From Anaerolineales bacterium UBA1429 (GTDB lineage: Bacteria; Chloroflexota; Anaerolineae; UBA1429): a stretch of DNA of 20,141 nt. The position numbers and the translations under genes were made by a program. The notes beneath the pieces are model-generated. The model made no database searches. It was not told the DNA's origin and saw only the letters and a list, made by a program, of their open reading frames with translations. Positions 6,345-14,647 of the stretch are shown here, in pieces. The DNA is taken from positions 1 to 20,141 of the forward strand of contig DCTX01000026.1 in assembly GCA_002329325.1 (NCBI GenBank), given 5' to 3'. Position 1 is the first letter of the stretch. Every line of letters begins with the position of its first letter.

Positions 6345-7187
6345 ATGAGACTCGGTTATCTCATGCCGCTATCGGTCGAGAATGTCGCCACGGCGCGGCG
6401 CCTGGGCTATGACGCGCTGGAGGCCAATGTGGGCTGGCTTGATACCCCCCGCATGGACGAGCTGGAGCACGATCTGCCGGCCATCAAGGAGGCCCTGGCC
6501 GAACACAAGATCGCCGTCACGGCGGTGGCCATCTATGGCGGCGCCGTCGAGGTCCCCGCCCAGGAGGCCATCGCCTACTACCGGCGTGCCATGAAGGCGG
6601 CCCTGGCCCTGGATTGCCGCGTGGTGGCGGGCATGACGGGGCGCGACAACACCCTCACCATCGAGGAGAACCTGCCCCTCTTTGTGGAACGGTTCGACCC
6701 CATCGCGCGCATGGCGGGCGACCTGGGCGTGCGCATCGCCTTCGAGCCCTGGCCCGGCCGCGTCACCGGCTATGGCCCCTACCGCTGGACGAACATGGCC
6801 ACCTGCCCCGCTCTGTACGACCGGCTGTTCGAGGCGGTGCCCCATCCGGCCCTGGGCATCGAGTACGACGCCTCCCACTACTACTGGCAGGGCATTGACC
6901 ATCTGCAGGTCTGGCGCGACTATGCCGAGCGCATCTATCACGTGCACGCCAAGGATATCCTCATAGATCGGGCGTTGCTCAAGCGCGGCGGCGTCCACGG
7001 GGCCGATTGGTGGCGCTTCGTGATCCCCGGCCTGGGCGTGATCGACTGGCCCGCCCTGTTCGAGGCGATCAAGGCGTCGGGCTATGCGGGCGACATGGTC
7101 GTCGAGCACGAGGACCGCACCTACTATGGCAACCGCTGGAACGAGGGCTTGACCCTGGGGTTGAAGACGTTGCGGCCGTTTGTGTAG
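6345..7187 (+). CDS. Sugar phosphate isomerase/epimerase family protein (xylose-isomerase-like TIM barrel)
   Basis: A 280-residue AP-endonuclease-2/xylose-isomerase-like TIM barrel. The expected divalent metal site is visible: E134 (IAFEPW), D175 in YDASH with H178, H201 in YHVHAKD, and E254 in VVEHED. Members isomerise or epimerise free or phosphorylated keto-sugars (tagatose/psicose epimerase, IolE, IolI types); some are lyases or dehydratases. The exact reaction is not predictable. The start is supported by AGAGGTG seven bases upstream. It is transcribed divergently from the aldolase unit and is followed, 156 bp later, by the FucI-like gene, which has its own promoter-like sequence. It is one of three such barrels in the window, and they differ clearly in sequence. 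Confidence 0.88.
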   Translation: MRLGYLMPLSVENVATARRLGYDALEANVGWLDTPRMDELEHDLPAIKEALAEHKIAVTAVAIYGGAVEVPAQEAIAYYRRAMKAALALDCRVVAGMTGRDNTLTIEENLPLFVERFDPIARMAGDLGVRIAFEPWPGRVTGYGPYRWTNMATCPALYDRLFEAVPHPALGIEYDASHYYWQGIDHLQVWRDYAERIYHVHAKDILIDRALLKRGGVHGADWWRFVIPGLGVIDWPALFEAIKASGYAGDMVVEHEDRTYYGNRWNEGLTLGLKTLRPFV

Positions 7188-7262
7188 GGAAAGAGGGCAG
7201 GTGAAGTCAAGGCAGCGCCGCGGCCGCAACCTGGCGCCCAGACGATTGATTCCAGCATGCCC

Positions 7263-7291
7263 TTGACTTTGCAGGGGGCCTATGGTATGAA
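7263..7291 (+). promoter_or_regulatory. Candidate promoter of the FucI-like gene
   Basis: TTGACT (7263-7268) and TATGAA (7286-7291) are separated by 17 bp, with the predicted start about 45 nt before the gene. It suggests expression independent of the upstream TIM-barrel gene. Confidence 0.5.
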
Positions 7292-7343
7292 AGTGCGGTA
7301 CGTCTCCGTTCGATCATCATCTGGAGATGCAAAGGAGCTTAGC

Positions 7344-8693
7344 ATGTCAACGGTCAGAATCGGGTTTGTTCCGGGCAAGCGCGATAGCCGCGCGTACTCT
7401 GATGAGTGGGCCATGGCGATGAAGCGCCGTACGATCGAGGCCCTCGCCGACGTGCCCGGATTGGAGATCGTCACACCGGATGAGCAGTTGACCCAGGCCG
7501 GCACCGTGCGCAACGACGACGACGCCCGCAAGGTTATCAAGCTGTTCAAGGAGAAGGGTGTAGACGGCATCCTCATCGGCGGGATGGACTTTTCCGACGA
7601 GATCTCCGCCTGCCTGGTGGCAGAAGGACTTCCCGGCGTTCCCGTGTTCGTGTTCGCCACAGAGGAATCGCCCGATCTCTATCTGCCGACGATGGGAGCG
7701 CAGACGAGCGACTCCTTCTGCGGCACCCTTTCCATCGCCTCGGGACTGTATCGCCGCAAGATCCCCTATCGCTTCTATGGCATCTGCAATCCGGAGGATC
7801 CGGCGTTTGTGGCCGCCGTCGAGCGCTTTGTGCGCACCTGTGCCGTGGTGCGGGCGTTCCGTGGCGCCTATATCGGCCAGATCGGGCCGCGCCCCGGCGC
7901 CTTTGAGACCTGCTCCATTGATGAGAAGAACCTCCTCTCCAGCTATGGCATCCGCGTGATCCCCATGGAGACCGTGCGGCTGCAGGGCGCTGTGGAAGCC
8001 TTGTCCGATGATGACCCCGATGTGTCCGCAGTGGTGAGCGCGATCAAGGCCGAGGCCAATACGTCAGAGATCCCGGCGGAACGGATCGCGCAGATCGCCA
8101 AGGTCGAGGTGGTCGTCAAGCGCTGGGCCACGGAGAAGCAGTTGGTGGGCGTGGGCGCCGGTTTCTCCGTGCCCCCCTACGTCCAGGGCCGCCTCAGTGA
8201 TCAGTCCATCATGGTGGGCTTTGAGGTCGATATCATGGGCTGCCTGGCCATGCTGATGCAGTACGAGGCCGCCTTGGGCGAGGAGACGCCGTTCCTCACC
8301 GACTGGAACCTCAAGCACCCCATGCGCGACGACGTCTTTCTGGCGTGGCACGTGGGCAACGCGCCTCCCTCGATGGCGGCGACCGAGATCCGCCTCGACC
8401 AGCGGGGCATGCCCCACTTCAAGCTGCGCGCAGGCGAGGTCACCTTTGCCCGCCTGGAGCAGTACGATGACGAGTACAAGATGCTCCTGGCCAAGGGCAC
8501 GGCTCTGGAGGAGGGCGCCCCTGAGGAGGCGCGCTTCACCTGGGCTTGGGTCGAGGTCGATGATCTGGCCAAGCTCTACACGACCATCGGCAGCAACGGC
8601 TTTGTGCACCACGCCAGCATGATCTATGGCGACCAGCGCCAGGCGCTGGTGGATGCCTGCTACTTCCTGGGCATCGAAGTCTACGAGGTCTAG
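7344..8693 (+). CDS. L-fucose/L-arabinose isomerase family protein
   Basis: A 449-residue protein resembling the L-fucose isomerase family. An N-terminal alpha/beta domain begins MSTVRIGFVPGKRDS. The C-terminal domain carries the likely manganese site: E294 (VGFEVDIMG), D320 (FLTDWN) and H336 (AWHVGNAPP), in the order and approximate spacing of the Glu-Asp-His triad of FucI. It is shorter than classical FucI (about 590 residues), as is typical of the uncharacterised FucI-like branch. Family enzymes interconvert aldoses and ketoses; related branches act on sulfosugars and other derivatives. The start at 7344 is chosen because AAAGGAG (7331-7337) lies seven bases upstream; the open frame could extend to 7257 but would run through the predicted promoter. 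It ends before a strong hairpin and converges on the IlvD/Edd gene. Confidence 0.82.
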   Translation: MSTVRIGFVPGKRDSRAYSDEWAMAMKRRTIEALADVPGLEIVTPDEQLTQAGTVRNDDDARKVIKLFKEKGVDGILIGGMDFSDEISACLVAEGLPGVPVFVFATEESPDLYLPTMGAQTSDSFCGTLSIASGLYRRKIPYRFYGICNPEDPAFVAAVERFVRTCAVVRAFRGAYIGQIGPRPGAFETCSIDEKNLLSSYGIRVIPMETVRLQGAVEALSDDDPDVSAVVSAIKAEANTSEIPAERIAQIAKVEVVVKRWATEKQLVGVGAGFSVPPYVQGRLSDQSIMVGFEVDIMGCLAMLMQYEAALGEETPFLTDWNLKHPMRDDVFLAWHVGNAPPSMAATEIRLDQRGMPHFKLRAGEVTFARLEQYDDEYKMLLAKGTALEEGAPEEARFTWAWVEVDDLAKLYTTIGSNGFVHHASMIYGDQRQALVDACYFLGIEVYEV

Positions 8694-8733
8694 CCCGTCC
8701 GCCGGTAGTCCCGAGGGCAACGTTACAGCCAAC

Positions 8734-8766
8734 ATACCCACGCCGAGCAACCCTCGGCGTGGGTAT
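8734..8766. terminator. Strong hairpin between convergent genes, probable terminator
   Basis: A perfect 14-bp stem (8734-8747 with 8753-8766, arm ATACCCACGCCGAG) with a 5-nt loop lies 40 bp after the stop of the FucI-like gene and about 107 bp beyond the IlvD/Edd stop. The plus side continues TGTCGTTGTG, only moderately T-rich. Position and stability favour termination, at least for the plus-strand gene. Confidence 0.6.
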
Positions 8767-8873
8767 TGTCGTTGTGAGCCAGGGAGCAGGGGCAACGGCG
8801 GCAGGGTGCGCCATTTCACGCAAGAGCCGCGGAATGCTCAGCGGCGCCGAGAGGATGCCCTCGCCTCTCCCCC

Positions 8874-10568
8874 CTACTCCAGCACACACCCCCGGCTCGC
8901 CGGGCCAACCGTGCGTCGGTAGCGCTCCAGCAGGCTGCCGGGCCGCAGCGCCGTGCTCTCGGGCAGGCGCCAGGCAGCGCGGCGGGCCGCTAGCTCCGCC
9001 TCGTCCACCAGTAGCGTCAGCTCGCCCGCCAGGATGTCAATGCGCACCCCGTCGCCCTCCTGCACCAGGGCCAGCGGTCCGCCCAGATACGCCTCGGGCG
9101 TGATGTGGCCCACGCAAGCGCCCTGGGTGGCGCCCGAGAAGCGCCCGTCGGTGATCAGCGCCGTGGTGCGCCCCAGGCCCATGCCGATCAGGGCCGAGGT
9201 GGGCATGAGCATCTCGCGCATACCAGGGCCGCCCTTGGGCCCTTCGTAGCGGATCACCACCACGTCGCCGGGCTGGATGGCCCCGCTCAGGATCGCCTCC
9301 AGCGCGGGCTCCTCCCCATCGAACACCCGAGCCGGGCCGGTGTGCGCCAGCATCTCCTCCGCCACCGCCGAGCTCTTGACCACGGCGCCCTCGGGGGCCA
9401 GGTTGCCGTAGAGGATCGCCAGGCCGCCCTCGCGGCGGATCGGCGCGCCCACCGGGTGGATCACCTTCGCGTCGCGCACCGAACGGCCTGCCACGTTCTC
9501 GGCCAGGGGGCGGCCCGTGGCCGTCAGGCAGTCGCCGTCGGCCAGGCCGTGGGCCAGCAGCTCGGCCAGCAGCGCCGGCACCCCCCCGGCGTCGTACAGA
9601 TCGCGGGGAAAGTGCTCGCCCGCGGGCTTGAGCAGCACCAGTTGGGGCACGCGGCGGGCGCTGGCGGCGAAATCATCCAGCGTGAGGGGCACCCCGGCCT
9701 CGCGGGCGATGGCGGGCAGGTGCAGGGCCGTGTTCGTCGAGCCGCCAATGGCCATCTCGACGGCCAGGGCGTTCTCAAAGGCGGCGCGGGTCAAGATATC
9801 GCGAGGGCGGATGCCGGCGGCGTGCAGCGCCACGATCTGTTGGCCGCTGGCCCGGGCCAGGGCCAGCCGCGCCCCGTGGGTGGCGGGGATCAGCGCCGCG
9901 TCGGGCAGCGTCATGCCCAGGGCCTCGGCCAGGATCGTCATGGTATTGGCGGTGCCCAGCATGTTGCAGGAACCAGGGCCGGGGCAGGCCGCGCGGGCAA
10001 ACTGCTCCAGATCCTCTTCGCTCAGCAGGCCGCGCACCACCCGCGCCTCGGCCTCCATCAGGTCGGTATAGCCCGCCGGCTCGTCGCCGTGGCAGCCCGT
10101 ATCCATGGGGCCGCCCGTCACCACGATGGCGGGCACGTTCAGCCGCGCCGCCGCCATCAGCATCCCGGGCGTAATCTTGTCGCAGTTGGTGATCAGCACC
10201 ATGGCATCCAGGGCGTGGGCCGTCATCATCGCCTCGATGGAGTCGGCGATCAGCTCGCGGCTGGGCATGGGCATGCGCATGCCATCCAAACCGGTGCACA
10301 GGCCGTCGCAGATGGCGATGGAAGGGAACTCCAGGGGGATGCCGCCCGCCTCGGCGATGCCCAGCTTGACGGCCCGGCAGAGGGGCTGCAGGTGCACGTG
10401 GCCCGGCACCAGCTCGTTGAACGAGTTGACCACGCCCACCAGCGGCCGCCCCAGGTCCTCGGGACGCAGCCCCATGGCATAGAGCAGGGCGCGGTGGGTA
10501 GTGCGTTGCAGGCCGCGGGTCATGGCGTCGCTGCGCAGGGGACGAGAAGGGTTGACCTCTGGTGACAT
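8874..10568 (-). CDS. IlvD/Edd family dehydratase (dihydroxy-acid or sugar-acid dehydratase)
   Basis: A 564-residue Fe-S dehydratase spanning the whole family. It has NSFNELVPGH (48-57), SREL, TNCDKITPGM (127-136, with cluster Cys C129 and catalytic-site Lys K131), ACPGPGSCNMLGTANTM (194-210, C195 and C201), GGSTN, the YEGPKGGPGM loop and TDGRFSG. The usual Pro-Thr-Cys-Gly-Ser-Cys is here Pro-Gly-Pro-Gly-Ser-Cys, so one cysteine of that loop is lost while the terminal one remains. Members dehydrate dihydroxy acids in branched-chain amino-acid synthesis or aldonic acids such as gluconate, xylonate and arabinonate. Its position at the end of a unit with an oxidoreductase and a sugar isomerase, with no ilvC, ilvB or leu neighbours, favours sugar-acid dehydration (inference). 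AGAGG precedes the start. Confidence 0.88.
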   Translation of the reverse strand: MSPEVNPSRPLRSDAMTRGLQRTTHRALLYAMGLRPEDLGRPLVGVVNSFNELVPGHVHLQPLCRAVKLGIAEAGGIPLEFPSIAICDGLCTGLDGMRMPMPSRELIADSIEAMMTAHALDAMVLITNCDKITPGMLMAAARLNVPAIVVTGGPMDTGCHGDEPAGYTDLMEAEARVVRGLLSEEDLEQFARAACPGPGSCNMLGTANTMTILAEALGMTLPDAALIPATHGARLALARASGQQIVALHAAGIRPRDILTRAAFENALAVEMAIGGSTNTALHLPAIAREAGVPLTLDDFAASARRVPQLVLLKPAGEHFPRDLYDAGGVPALLAELLAHGLADGDCLTATGRPLAENVAGRSVRDAKVIHPVGAPIRREGGLAILYGNLAPEGAVVKSSAVAEEMLAHTGPARVFDGEEPALEAILSGAIQPGDVVVIRYEGPKGGPGMREMLMPTSALIGMGLGRTTALITDGRFSGATQGACVGHITPEAYLGGPLALVQEGDGVRIDILAGELTLLVDEAELAARRAAWRLPESTALRPGSLLERYRRTVGPASRGCVLE

Positions 10569-10594
10569 GGGCGACCTCTTGGGGTTGCATAGAG

Positions 10595-10625
10595 ATCGCG
10601 GCGCGCCGACATGGCGCGCCGCGAT
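10595..10625 (-). other. Intercistronic hairpin without T run
   Basis: A perfect 13-bp GC-rich stem (10595-10607 with 10613-10625, arm ATCGCGGCGCGCC) with a 5-nt loop lies between the TIM-barrel stop (10642) and the IlvD/Edd start (10568). On the minus strand it is followed by CTCTATGC rather than a T tract. An RNA-stabilising or expression-tuning element is more likely than a full terminator. Confidence 0.5.
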
Positions 10626-10641
10626 GGGGTGAACGGGATGC

Positions 10642-11646
10642 TTACGACTCGCCGACGCCCAGCTCTTGCTTGCAGAAAGCGATGCTGCGCTCCAGGTCGA
10701 TGCGCTGCTGGGCGGCCAGGGCGGCCTGATACTCGGGCGGAACGTCGCGGCCGGCGACGGTCAGCGACGCCCCGATGAACGGCTCGCCGCAGCGCACCAG
10801 CTTCTCAAAGCGGGCGAACTCGCGGGCGGGCGTATCGGGATACGTCTTCCAGTAGGCCGAATCCTCGTCCAGATAGTCCAGCACCCGGGGCGCCGAGGCC
10901 GTGATGATCTCGAGGCTGAACGGCACGTTGGGGCACAGCTCCTTGAACTTGGCGGCCCACTCGCGGATGCCGATGTTGCCGTCGCCCATGGCCACCCACT
11001 GCACCGCCGCGCCCTTCTTGTGGGGCCAGACGGCCGTATCGCGGATGTGGCTGGTGACCACATAGGGGGCCAGGTGCTCCAGGGTCACAAAGGGGCTTTC
11101 GCCCGCCCAGAGGGGGTTGCCCGTGTCGATACAGGCGCCCACATACTCGGGCCCCGCCGCCTCGATCAGCGCGGCCAGCTCCCTGCCATGAAAGTCCGCC
11201 GAGTGGTTCTCGATCGCCAGCTTGACGCCCAGGTCCAGGCACTGGCTGCGGACGGCCCGGCATGTGGCGAGGGTGTTCTCGATGTGGCCCTCAAAGGGGA
11301 GCTCGGTGCGCCGGTCGGCAGAGGAACCCTGGACGCAGCGCAGCACAGGCGACTGGAGCTTGTCGGCCACGTGAAGCATCTGCCGCACCTGCTCCACCGC
11401 CGAGCCCATGGAGTGGTCAAAGATGGTGGCCGATTCGCAGATCGAGAGCATGCCCACCTCGATGGCCAGGCCCAACTCGTCGGCCCGCGCCTTGACCCGA
11501 TCGAGATAGTCGTCCTCGAGGCTACGGAAGGGGCTCAGATCGGAAAAGTGCACCAGATCCAGCCCGATCCTCTTGGAGTAATCCAGAAGCTGGAAGGCAT
11601 CCCAGCCCTGGGAGCGTACCGTAAAGATGTCCATACCCAGTTTCAT
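10642..11646 (-). CDS. Sugar phosphate isomerase/epimerase family protein (TIM barrel)
   Basis: A 334-residue xylose-isomerase-like TIM barrel, longer than its relatives here because of a C-terminal tail of about 50 residues. Predicted metal ligands are E146 (LAIENHS), D174 (ACIDTGN), H200 (TSHIRD) and E246 (SLEII). A KLGMDIFTVRSQGWD N-terminus begins the barrel. The family isomerises or epimerises keto-sugars and some members act as dehydratases or lyases; the substrate is not evident. The start is chosen at 11644-11646 because AAAGGAGA lies about nine bases upstream; the open frame extends 30 codons further without support. It lies between the Gfo/Idh oxidoreductase and the IlvD/Edd dehydratase on the same strand and is probably co-transcribed with both. 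Confidence 0.87.
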   Translation of the reverse strand: MKLGMDIFTVRSQGWDAFQLLDYSKRIGLDLVHFSDLSPFRSLEDDYLDRVKARADELGLAIEVGMLSICESATIFDHSMGSAVEQVRQMLHVADKLQSPVLRCVQGSSADRRTELPFEGHIENTLATCRAVRSQCLDLGVKLAIENHSADFHGRELAALIEAAGPEYVGACIDTGNPLWAGESPFVTLEHLAPYVVTSHIRDTAVWPHKKGAAVQWVAMGDGNIGIREWAAKFKELCPNVPFSLEIITASAPRVLDYLDEDSAYWKTYPDTPAREFARFEKLVRCGEPFIGASLTVAGRDVPPEYQAALAAQQRIDLERSIAFCKQELGVGES

Positions 11647-11720
11647 CGTAGCATGTCTCCTTTGTGTCATGTGTTCCCGATGCGACGCCCTCGCCACCAC
11701 GATCCGCGAGGACCTCGTCT

Positions 11721-11751
11721 GCCCCTTCGCGCACAACCGCGCGAGAGGGGG
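11721..11751 (-). other. Intercistronic GC-rich hairpin
   Basis: TCGCGC (11727-11732) pairs with GCGCGA (11739-11744) across a six-base loop. The stem extends through CCCCT/AGGGG with one bulged G. It lies in the 163-bp gap between the Gfo/Idh stop and the next gene's start. No T run follows on the minus strand, so termination is not indicated. Confidence 0.35.
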
Positions 11752-11809
11752 CCTCCGGGCAGAGCGCGTCGCCTTCAGACGAAGCGATGTGCGCGCTCAG
11801 GCGTGGCCG

Positions 11810-13000
11810 CTAGTAGACCATCTCGATGCGGCGGCCCGTCTGGGCGGATTGCATCACGGCCTCGGCGACGGCCAGGGCGCGGTAGCCATCCTCGAAAGTG
11901 GCGCCGTAGGGACCGATCGGCTCGTCGCGCACGATCGCCGTGAGCAGATGGTTGATCTCCCCCACAAAGCTGTGCTCCCAGCCGATGATGTGTCCGTGGG
12001 GCCACCAGAACTGGTAGAACGGGTGATCCCGCTCGGTGATCGAGACCTGGGCAAAGCCCTGCAGCGTATCCGGCGTGCCCTCGCGCAGGTAGACCTGCAA
12101 CTCGTTCAGGCGCTCCAGATCAAAGACGACGCTGGCCTTGGAGCCGTTGATCTCGAAGGTGTTCTGGTTCTTGCGGCCCGTGGCCACTTTGGAGGCCTCG
12201 ATGGTGCCGATGGCGCCGTTCTCGAACAAGACCGTGGAAACGAACACGTCATCGGTGGTCACCCGACCCATCTCGCCGGGGCGATCGGGGATGGGGCGCT
12301 CGGTGCAGAAGGTCTGGGTCATGGCCGTCAGCGACGCGATCTCGCCCACCAAGAAGCGCGCCAGGTCGATGATGTGCACGCCGATATCGCCCAGGGCGCC
12401 GTAACCGCCCTGGCTGAGGTCATAGCGCCACGAGAATGGCCGCGTGGGGATATCGCCGCCCTCCTGCAGGTAGCAGCCCCGGAAGGAGTAGATGCGGCCG
12501 ATGACGCCCTGATCGATCAGATCGCGCACAAAGCGCACGGCGGGCACAAAGCGGTAGTTGAAACCCGTGGCGTGCTTGACTCCGGCGGCCTCGGCCGCCA
12601 GCCACATGCGCTTGGCGTCGGCGGCGTTGGGCGCCAGGGGCTTTTCACAGATCACGTGCTTGCCCGCCGCGATCGCCGCCAGTGTCGGCTCGGCGTGGGC
12701 GTTGGCCGAGGCGCAGTTGTCGAACAGGCTGATGCGCGGATCGGCCAGCATGGCGTCCAGCTCGGTGTAGTAGCCCTCATACCCCAGGCGCAGGGCCATC
12801 TCGGCCACGGCGTCGCGGGTGCGCCCGCACATGGCGATGAGCTTGGGGCGCGCCACGGGCGGCCAGAAAAACATGGGCTGGCGGTGATAGGCGTTGGAGT
12901 GGGCTCGCCCCATGAAGCGGTAGCCCAACACGCCGACGCCGACCTCGGTCCCCGGCAGGTCGCCCTTGTTGACAGGGGTAAAGCCCGGATACGTAGTCAT
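11810..13000 (-). CDS. Gfo/Idh/MocA family NAD(P)-dependent oxidoreductase
   Basis: A 396-residue sugar or inositol-type dehydrogenase. The N-terminal Rossmann motif GVGVLGYRFMG is at 21-31, the family Glu-Lys-Pro motif (CEKPLAPN) is at 118-125, and the catalytic Asp-x-x-x-His is D205/H209 in GDIGVHIID. The C-terminal half is the usual alpha/beta substrate domain. The class oxidises a sugar hydroxyl (often at C1, C2 or C3) with NAD(P), and some members run 3-keto-glycoside chemistry together with TIM-barrel partners. AAGGAGG upstream fixes the start. It is the first gene of the unit that continues into the TIM barrel and the IlvD/Edd dehydratase, and has a well-formed promoter 35-65 bp upstream. 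Confidence 0.92.
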   Translation of the reverse strand: MTTYPGFTPVNKGDLPGTEVGVGVLGYRFMGRAHSNAYHRQPMFFWPPVARPKLIAMCGRTRDAVAEMALRLGYEGYYTELDAMLADPRISLFDNCASANAHAEPTLAAIAAGKHVICEKPLAPNAADAKRMWLAAEAAGVKHATGFNYRFVPAVRFVRDLIDQGVIGRIYSFRGCYLQEGGDIPTRPFSWRYDLSQGGYGALGDIGVHIIDLARFLVGEIASLTAMTQTFCTERPIPDRPGEMGRVTTDDVFVSTVLFENGAIGTIEASKVATGRKNQNTFEINGSKASVVFDLERLNELQVYLREGTPDTLQGFAQVSITERDHPFYQFWWPHGHIIGWEHSFVGEINHLLTAIVRDEPIGPYGATFEDGYRALAVAEAVMQSAQTGRRIEMVY

Positions 13001-13035
13001 CTTGTCGGAACCTCCTTCGTGAGCATGTTGGCGGC

Positions 13036-13065
13036 ATTATACACGAACATGGGCGCGGGCGTCAC
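13036..13065 (-). promoter_or_regulatory. Candidate promoter of the oxidoreductase unit
   Basis: On the minus strand a perfect -10 hexamer TATAAT (13041-13036) is preceded by GTGACG (13065-13060) at 18 bp. The predicted start is near 13029, giving a leader of about 28 nt with the AAGGAGG site. A perfect TATAAT in such GC-rich DNA is unlikely to be chance. Confidence 0.65.
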
Positions 13066-13180
13066 CCCTTCGAGGAGCGACGCCCCGGCGGGCGCAGGCG
13101 CCCGCTCTGGCCGTCATGCCGCACACAGGTGCCGCCGGGATCTCACCGGATCAACGGCCGGGGCCGTTGGCCCAGAACAA

Positions 13181-13219
13181 AACGGCTTCTCCCGACCCTC
13201 AAGGTAAGAAGAAGCCGTT
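13181..13219 (-). terminator. Intrinsic terminator of the importer operon
   Basis: On the minus strand AACGGCTTCT (13219-13210) pairs with AGAAGCCGTT (13190-13181) in a 10-bp stem and is followed by TTGTTCT, together a TTTTGTTCT tract. It lies about 25 bp after the stop of the small membrane protein. A second small palindrome (CAACGGC/GCCGTTG, 13152-13169) lies just beyond it. Confidence 0.7.
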
Positions 13220-13244
13220 GTTGTCCAGATGCCTGGAGCAGTTG

Positions 13245-13601
13245 TCAGACTTGCAGCCAGTTGGCCACGATAAAGTAGCTCGCCAGGATAACCGCCTGGA
13301 TGAGAGTCGTGATGCCAAAGTACTTGGCCAGGGCTTTTGCTGTCTTTGCCCTGGGGTACCGCTCGATCAGCAGCACATGCCAGATCACCCAGATGAGGCC
13401 CAAGACGAACAGGGACAGGTTAGAGATGAGCCGAATCTGGCCCAAGTACTCCGTCTTGTGCATCGGATCCAGGGGAACCAGCACAGGACTGACAATGCGG
13501 ACCGTCTCATACGCCGCGAAGAGCGCAAACAGGCCGATCGCGGTCGACACGAACCACAGTACGTAACCTCGAGCCTTGGGCCAGAGTGGTTCTCTCTGCA
13601 T
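13245..13601 (-). CDS. Small integral membrane protein, function unknown
   Basis: A 118-residue protein with three predicted hydrophobic helices at about residues 13-35 (YVLWFVSTAIGLFALFAAY), 59-80 (LSLFVLGLIWVIWHVLLI) and 95-115 (GITTLIQAVILASYFIVANW), joined by charged loops. No family is recognised and there is no signal peptide or catalytic motif. It starts only six bases after the stop of the OppF-like ATPase and ends before the operon terminator, so it is almost certainly translated from the importer mRNA. Translational coupling is likely since its own ribosome-binding site is weak (GGGTAGG). A transporter accessory role is a guess from position only. Confidence 0.75.
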   Translation of the reverse strand: MQREPLWPKARGYVLWFVSTAIGLFALFAAYETVRIVSPVLVPLDPMHKTEYLGQIRLISNLSLFVLGLIWVIWHVLLIERYPRAKTAKALAKYFGITTLIQAVILASYFIVANWLQV

Positions 13602-13607
13602 GCTCGC

Positions 13608-14630
13608 CTACCCTGCGACGCCGCGCAGCGAGAGCTCTTTGGCGCGATGGCACTTGACAAAGTGATCGGGCTCCAGCTCGACCAGCTCGGGCTCCTCGAC
13701 CTTGCACAGATCGATGCAGTAGCGGCAGCGCGGATGGAAGTAGCAGCCCGAAGGCGGATTGGCAGGGTTGGCTACCTCGCCTTCCAGCACGATCCGGCGC
13801 TTGATGGCGCGGGGATCGGGCTTGGGCACGGAGGACATGAGAGCCTCGGTGTAGGGGTGCAGCGGGTGATAGTAGAGGCTCTCAGTGGCGGCCATCTCAA
13901 CCAGCTTGCCCACGTACATCACGGCAACGCGGTCCGAGATGTGCTCCACAACGCTCAGGTCGTGGGCCACAAAGAGATAGGTCAGGCCGAATTCCTGCTG
14001 AAGATCCTGCAGCAAGTTGAGCACCTGCGCCTGAATGGACACATCCAGCGCCGAGACGGGCTCGTCCGCCACGATGAAGCGCGGATTGAGCGCCAGGGCG
14101 CGGGCGATGCCGATGCGCTGGCGCTGGCCGCCGGAGAAAGCGTGGGGGTAGCGGCGCATGTACTCGGGGCGCAACCCCACCACACGCAGCAGCTCCGCCA
14201 CGCGCTCTTCCAGCTCGCGGCCCTTGGCCACTTTGTTGACCACGAGCGGCTCGCCCACGATCTGCAGCAGCGTCATGCGCGGGTTCAGCGACGAGTAGGG
14301 ATCCTGGAAGATCATCTGGATCTCGCGGCGGAGATCCTTCATGTCGTCCTTCTCAAGATCCGGGATGTTGACCGTCTCGCCGTTCGTTCGGGTGTAGAGC
14401 ACCTCGCCGCGGGTGGGCTCGATGGCGCGCATGATGCAGCGGCCGGTGGTCGTCTTGCCGCAACCGCTCTCGCCCACGAGGCCCAAGGTCTCGCGCTCAC
14501 GGATGTGAAAGCTCACGCCATCTACGGCGCGCACGTGCCCAACGGTCGTCTTGAGCATGCCACGCTTGATCGGAAAGTACTTGACCAAATCGTTGACACG
14601 CAGCAACATCTGGTTGGTGTTTTCTGTCAT
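13608..14630 (-). CDS. oppF: ABC transporter ATP-binding protein, Opp/Dpp F type
   Basis: A 340-residue ATPase of the peptide/nickel-type ABC importer family. The Walker A GESGCGKTT is at 53-61, followed by the Q-loop MIFQDPYSSLNPRM, signature FSGGQRQRIGIARAL, Walker B FIVADEP with the D-loop SALD, and H-loop VAHDLS. The C-terminal oligopeptide-transporter extension with its Cys motif (GCYFHPRCRYCIDLC) is complete; in relatives this region can bind a 4Fe-4S cluster. It pairs with the OppD-like ATPase on the cytoplasmic face of the permeases. The start at 14628-14630 is chosen because GGAGAGGA lies seven bases upstream; an alternative ATG overlapping the oppD stop lacks a ribosome-binding site. 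The symbol indicates family only; the substrate could be a sugar rather than a peptide. Confidence 0.93.
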   Translation of the reverse strand: MTENTNQMLLRVNDLVKYFPIKRGMLKTTVGHVRAVDGVSFHIRERETLGLVGESGCGKTTTGRCIMRAIEPTRGEVLYTRTNGETVNIPDLEKDDMKDLRREIQMIFQDPYSSLNPRMTLLQIVGEPLVVNKVAKGRELEERVAELLRVVGLRPEYMRRYPHAFSGGQRQRIGIARALALNPRFIVADEPVSALDVSIQAQVLNLLQDLQQEFGLTYLFVAHDLSVVEHISDRVAVMYVGKLVEMAATESLYYHPLHPYTEALMSSVPKPDPRAIKRRIVLEGEVANPANPPSGCYFHPRCRYCIDLCKVEEPELVELEPDHFVKCHRAKELSLRGVAG

Positions 14631-14647
14631 TGTAGAGTTCCTCTCCA

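Noticed and set aside
7257..7343. Upstream start for the FucI-like gene
   Set aside because: The extension runs over the predicted promoter, and the ATG at 7344 has an AAAGGAG site at ideal spacing.
10595..10625. Hairpin as intrinsic terminator between the TIM-barrel and IlvD/Edd genes
   Set aside because: No T run follows on the minus strand and no promoter was recognised after it, so it is listed as an intercistronic structure.
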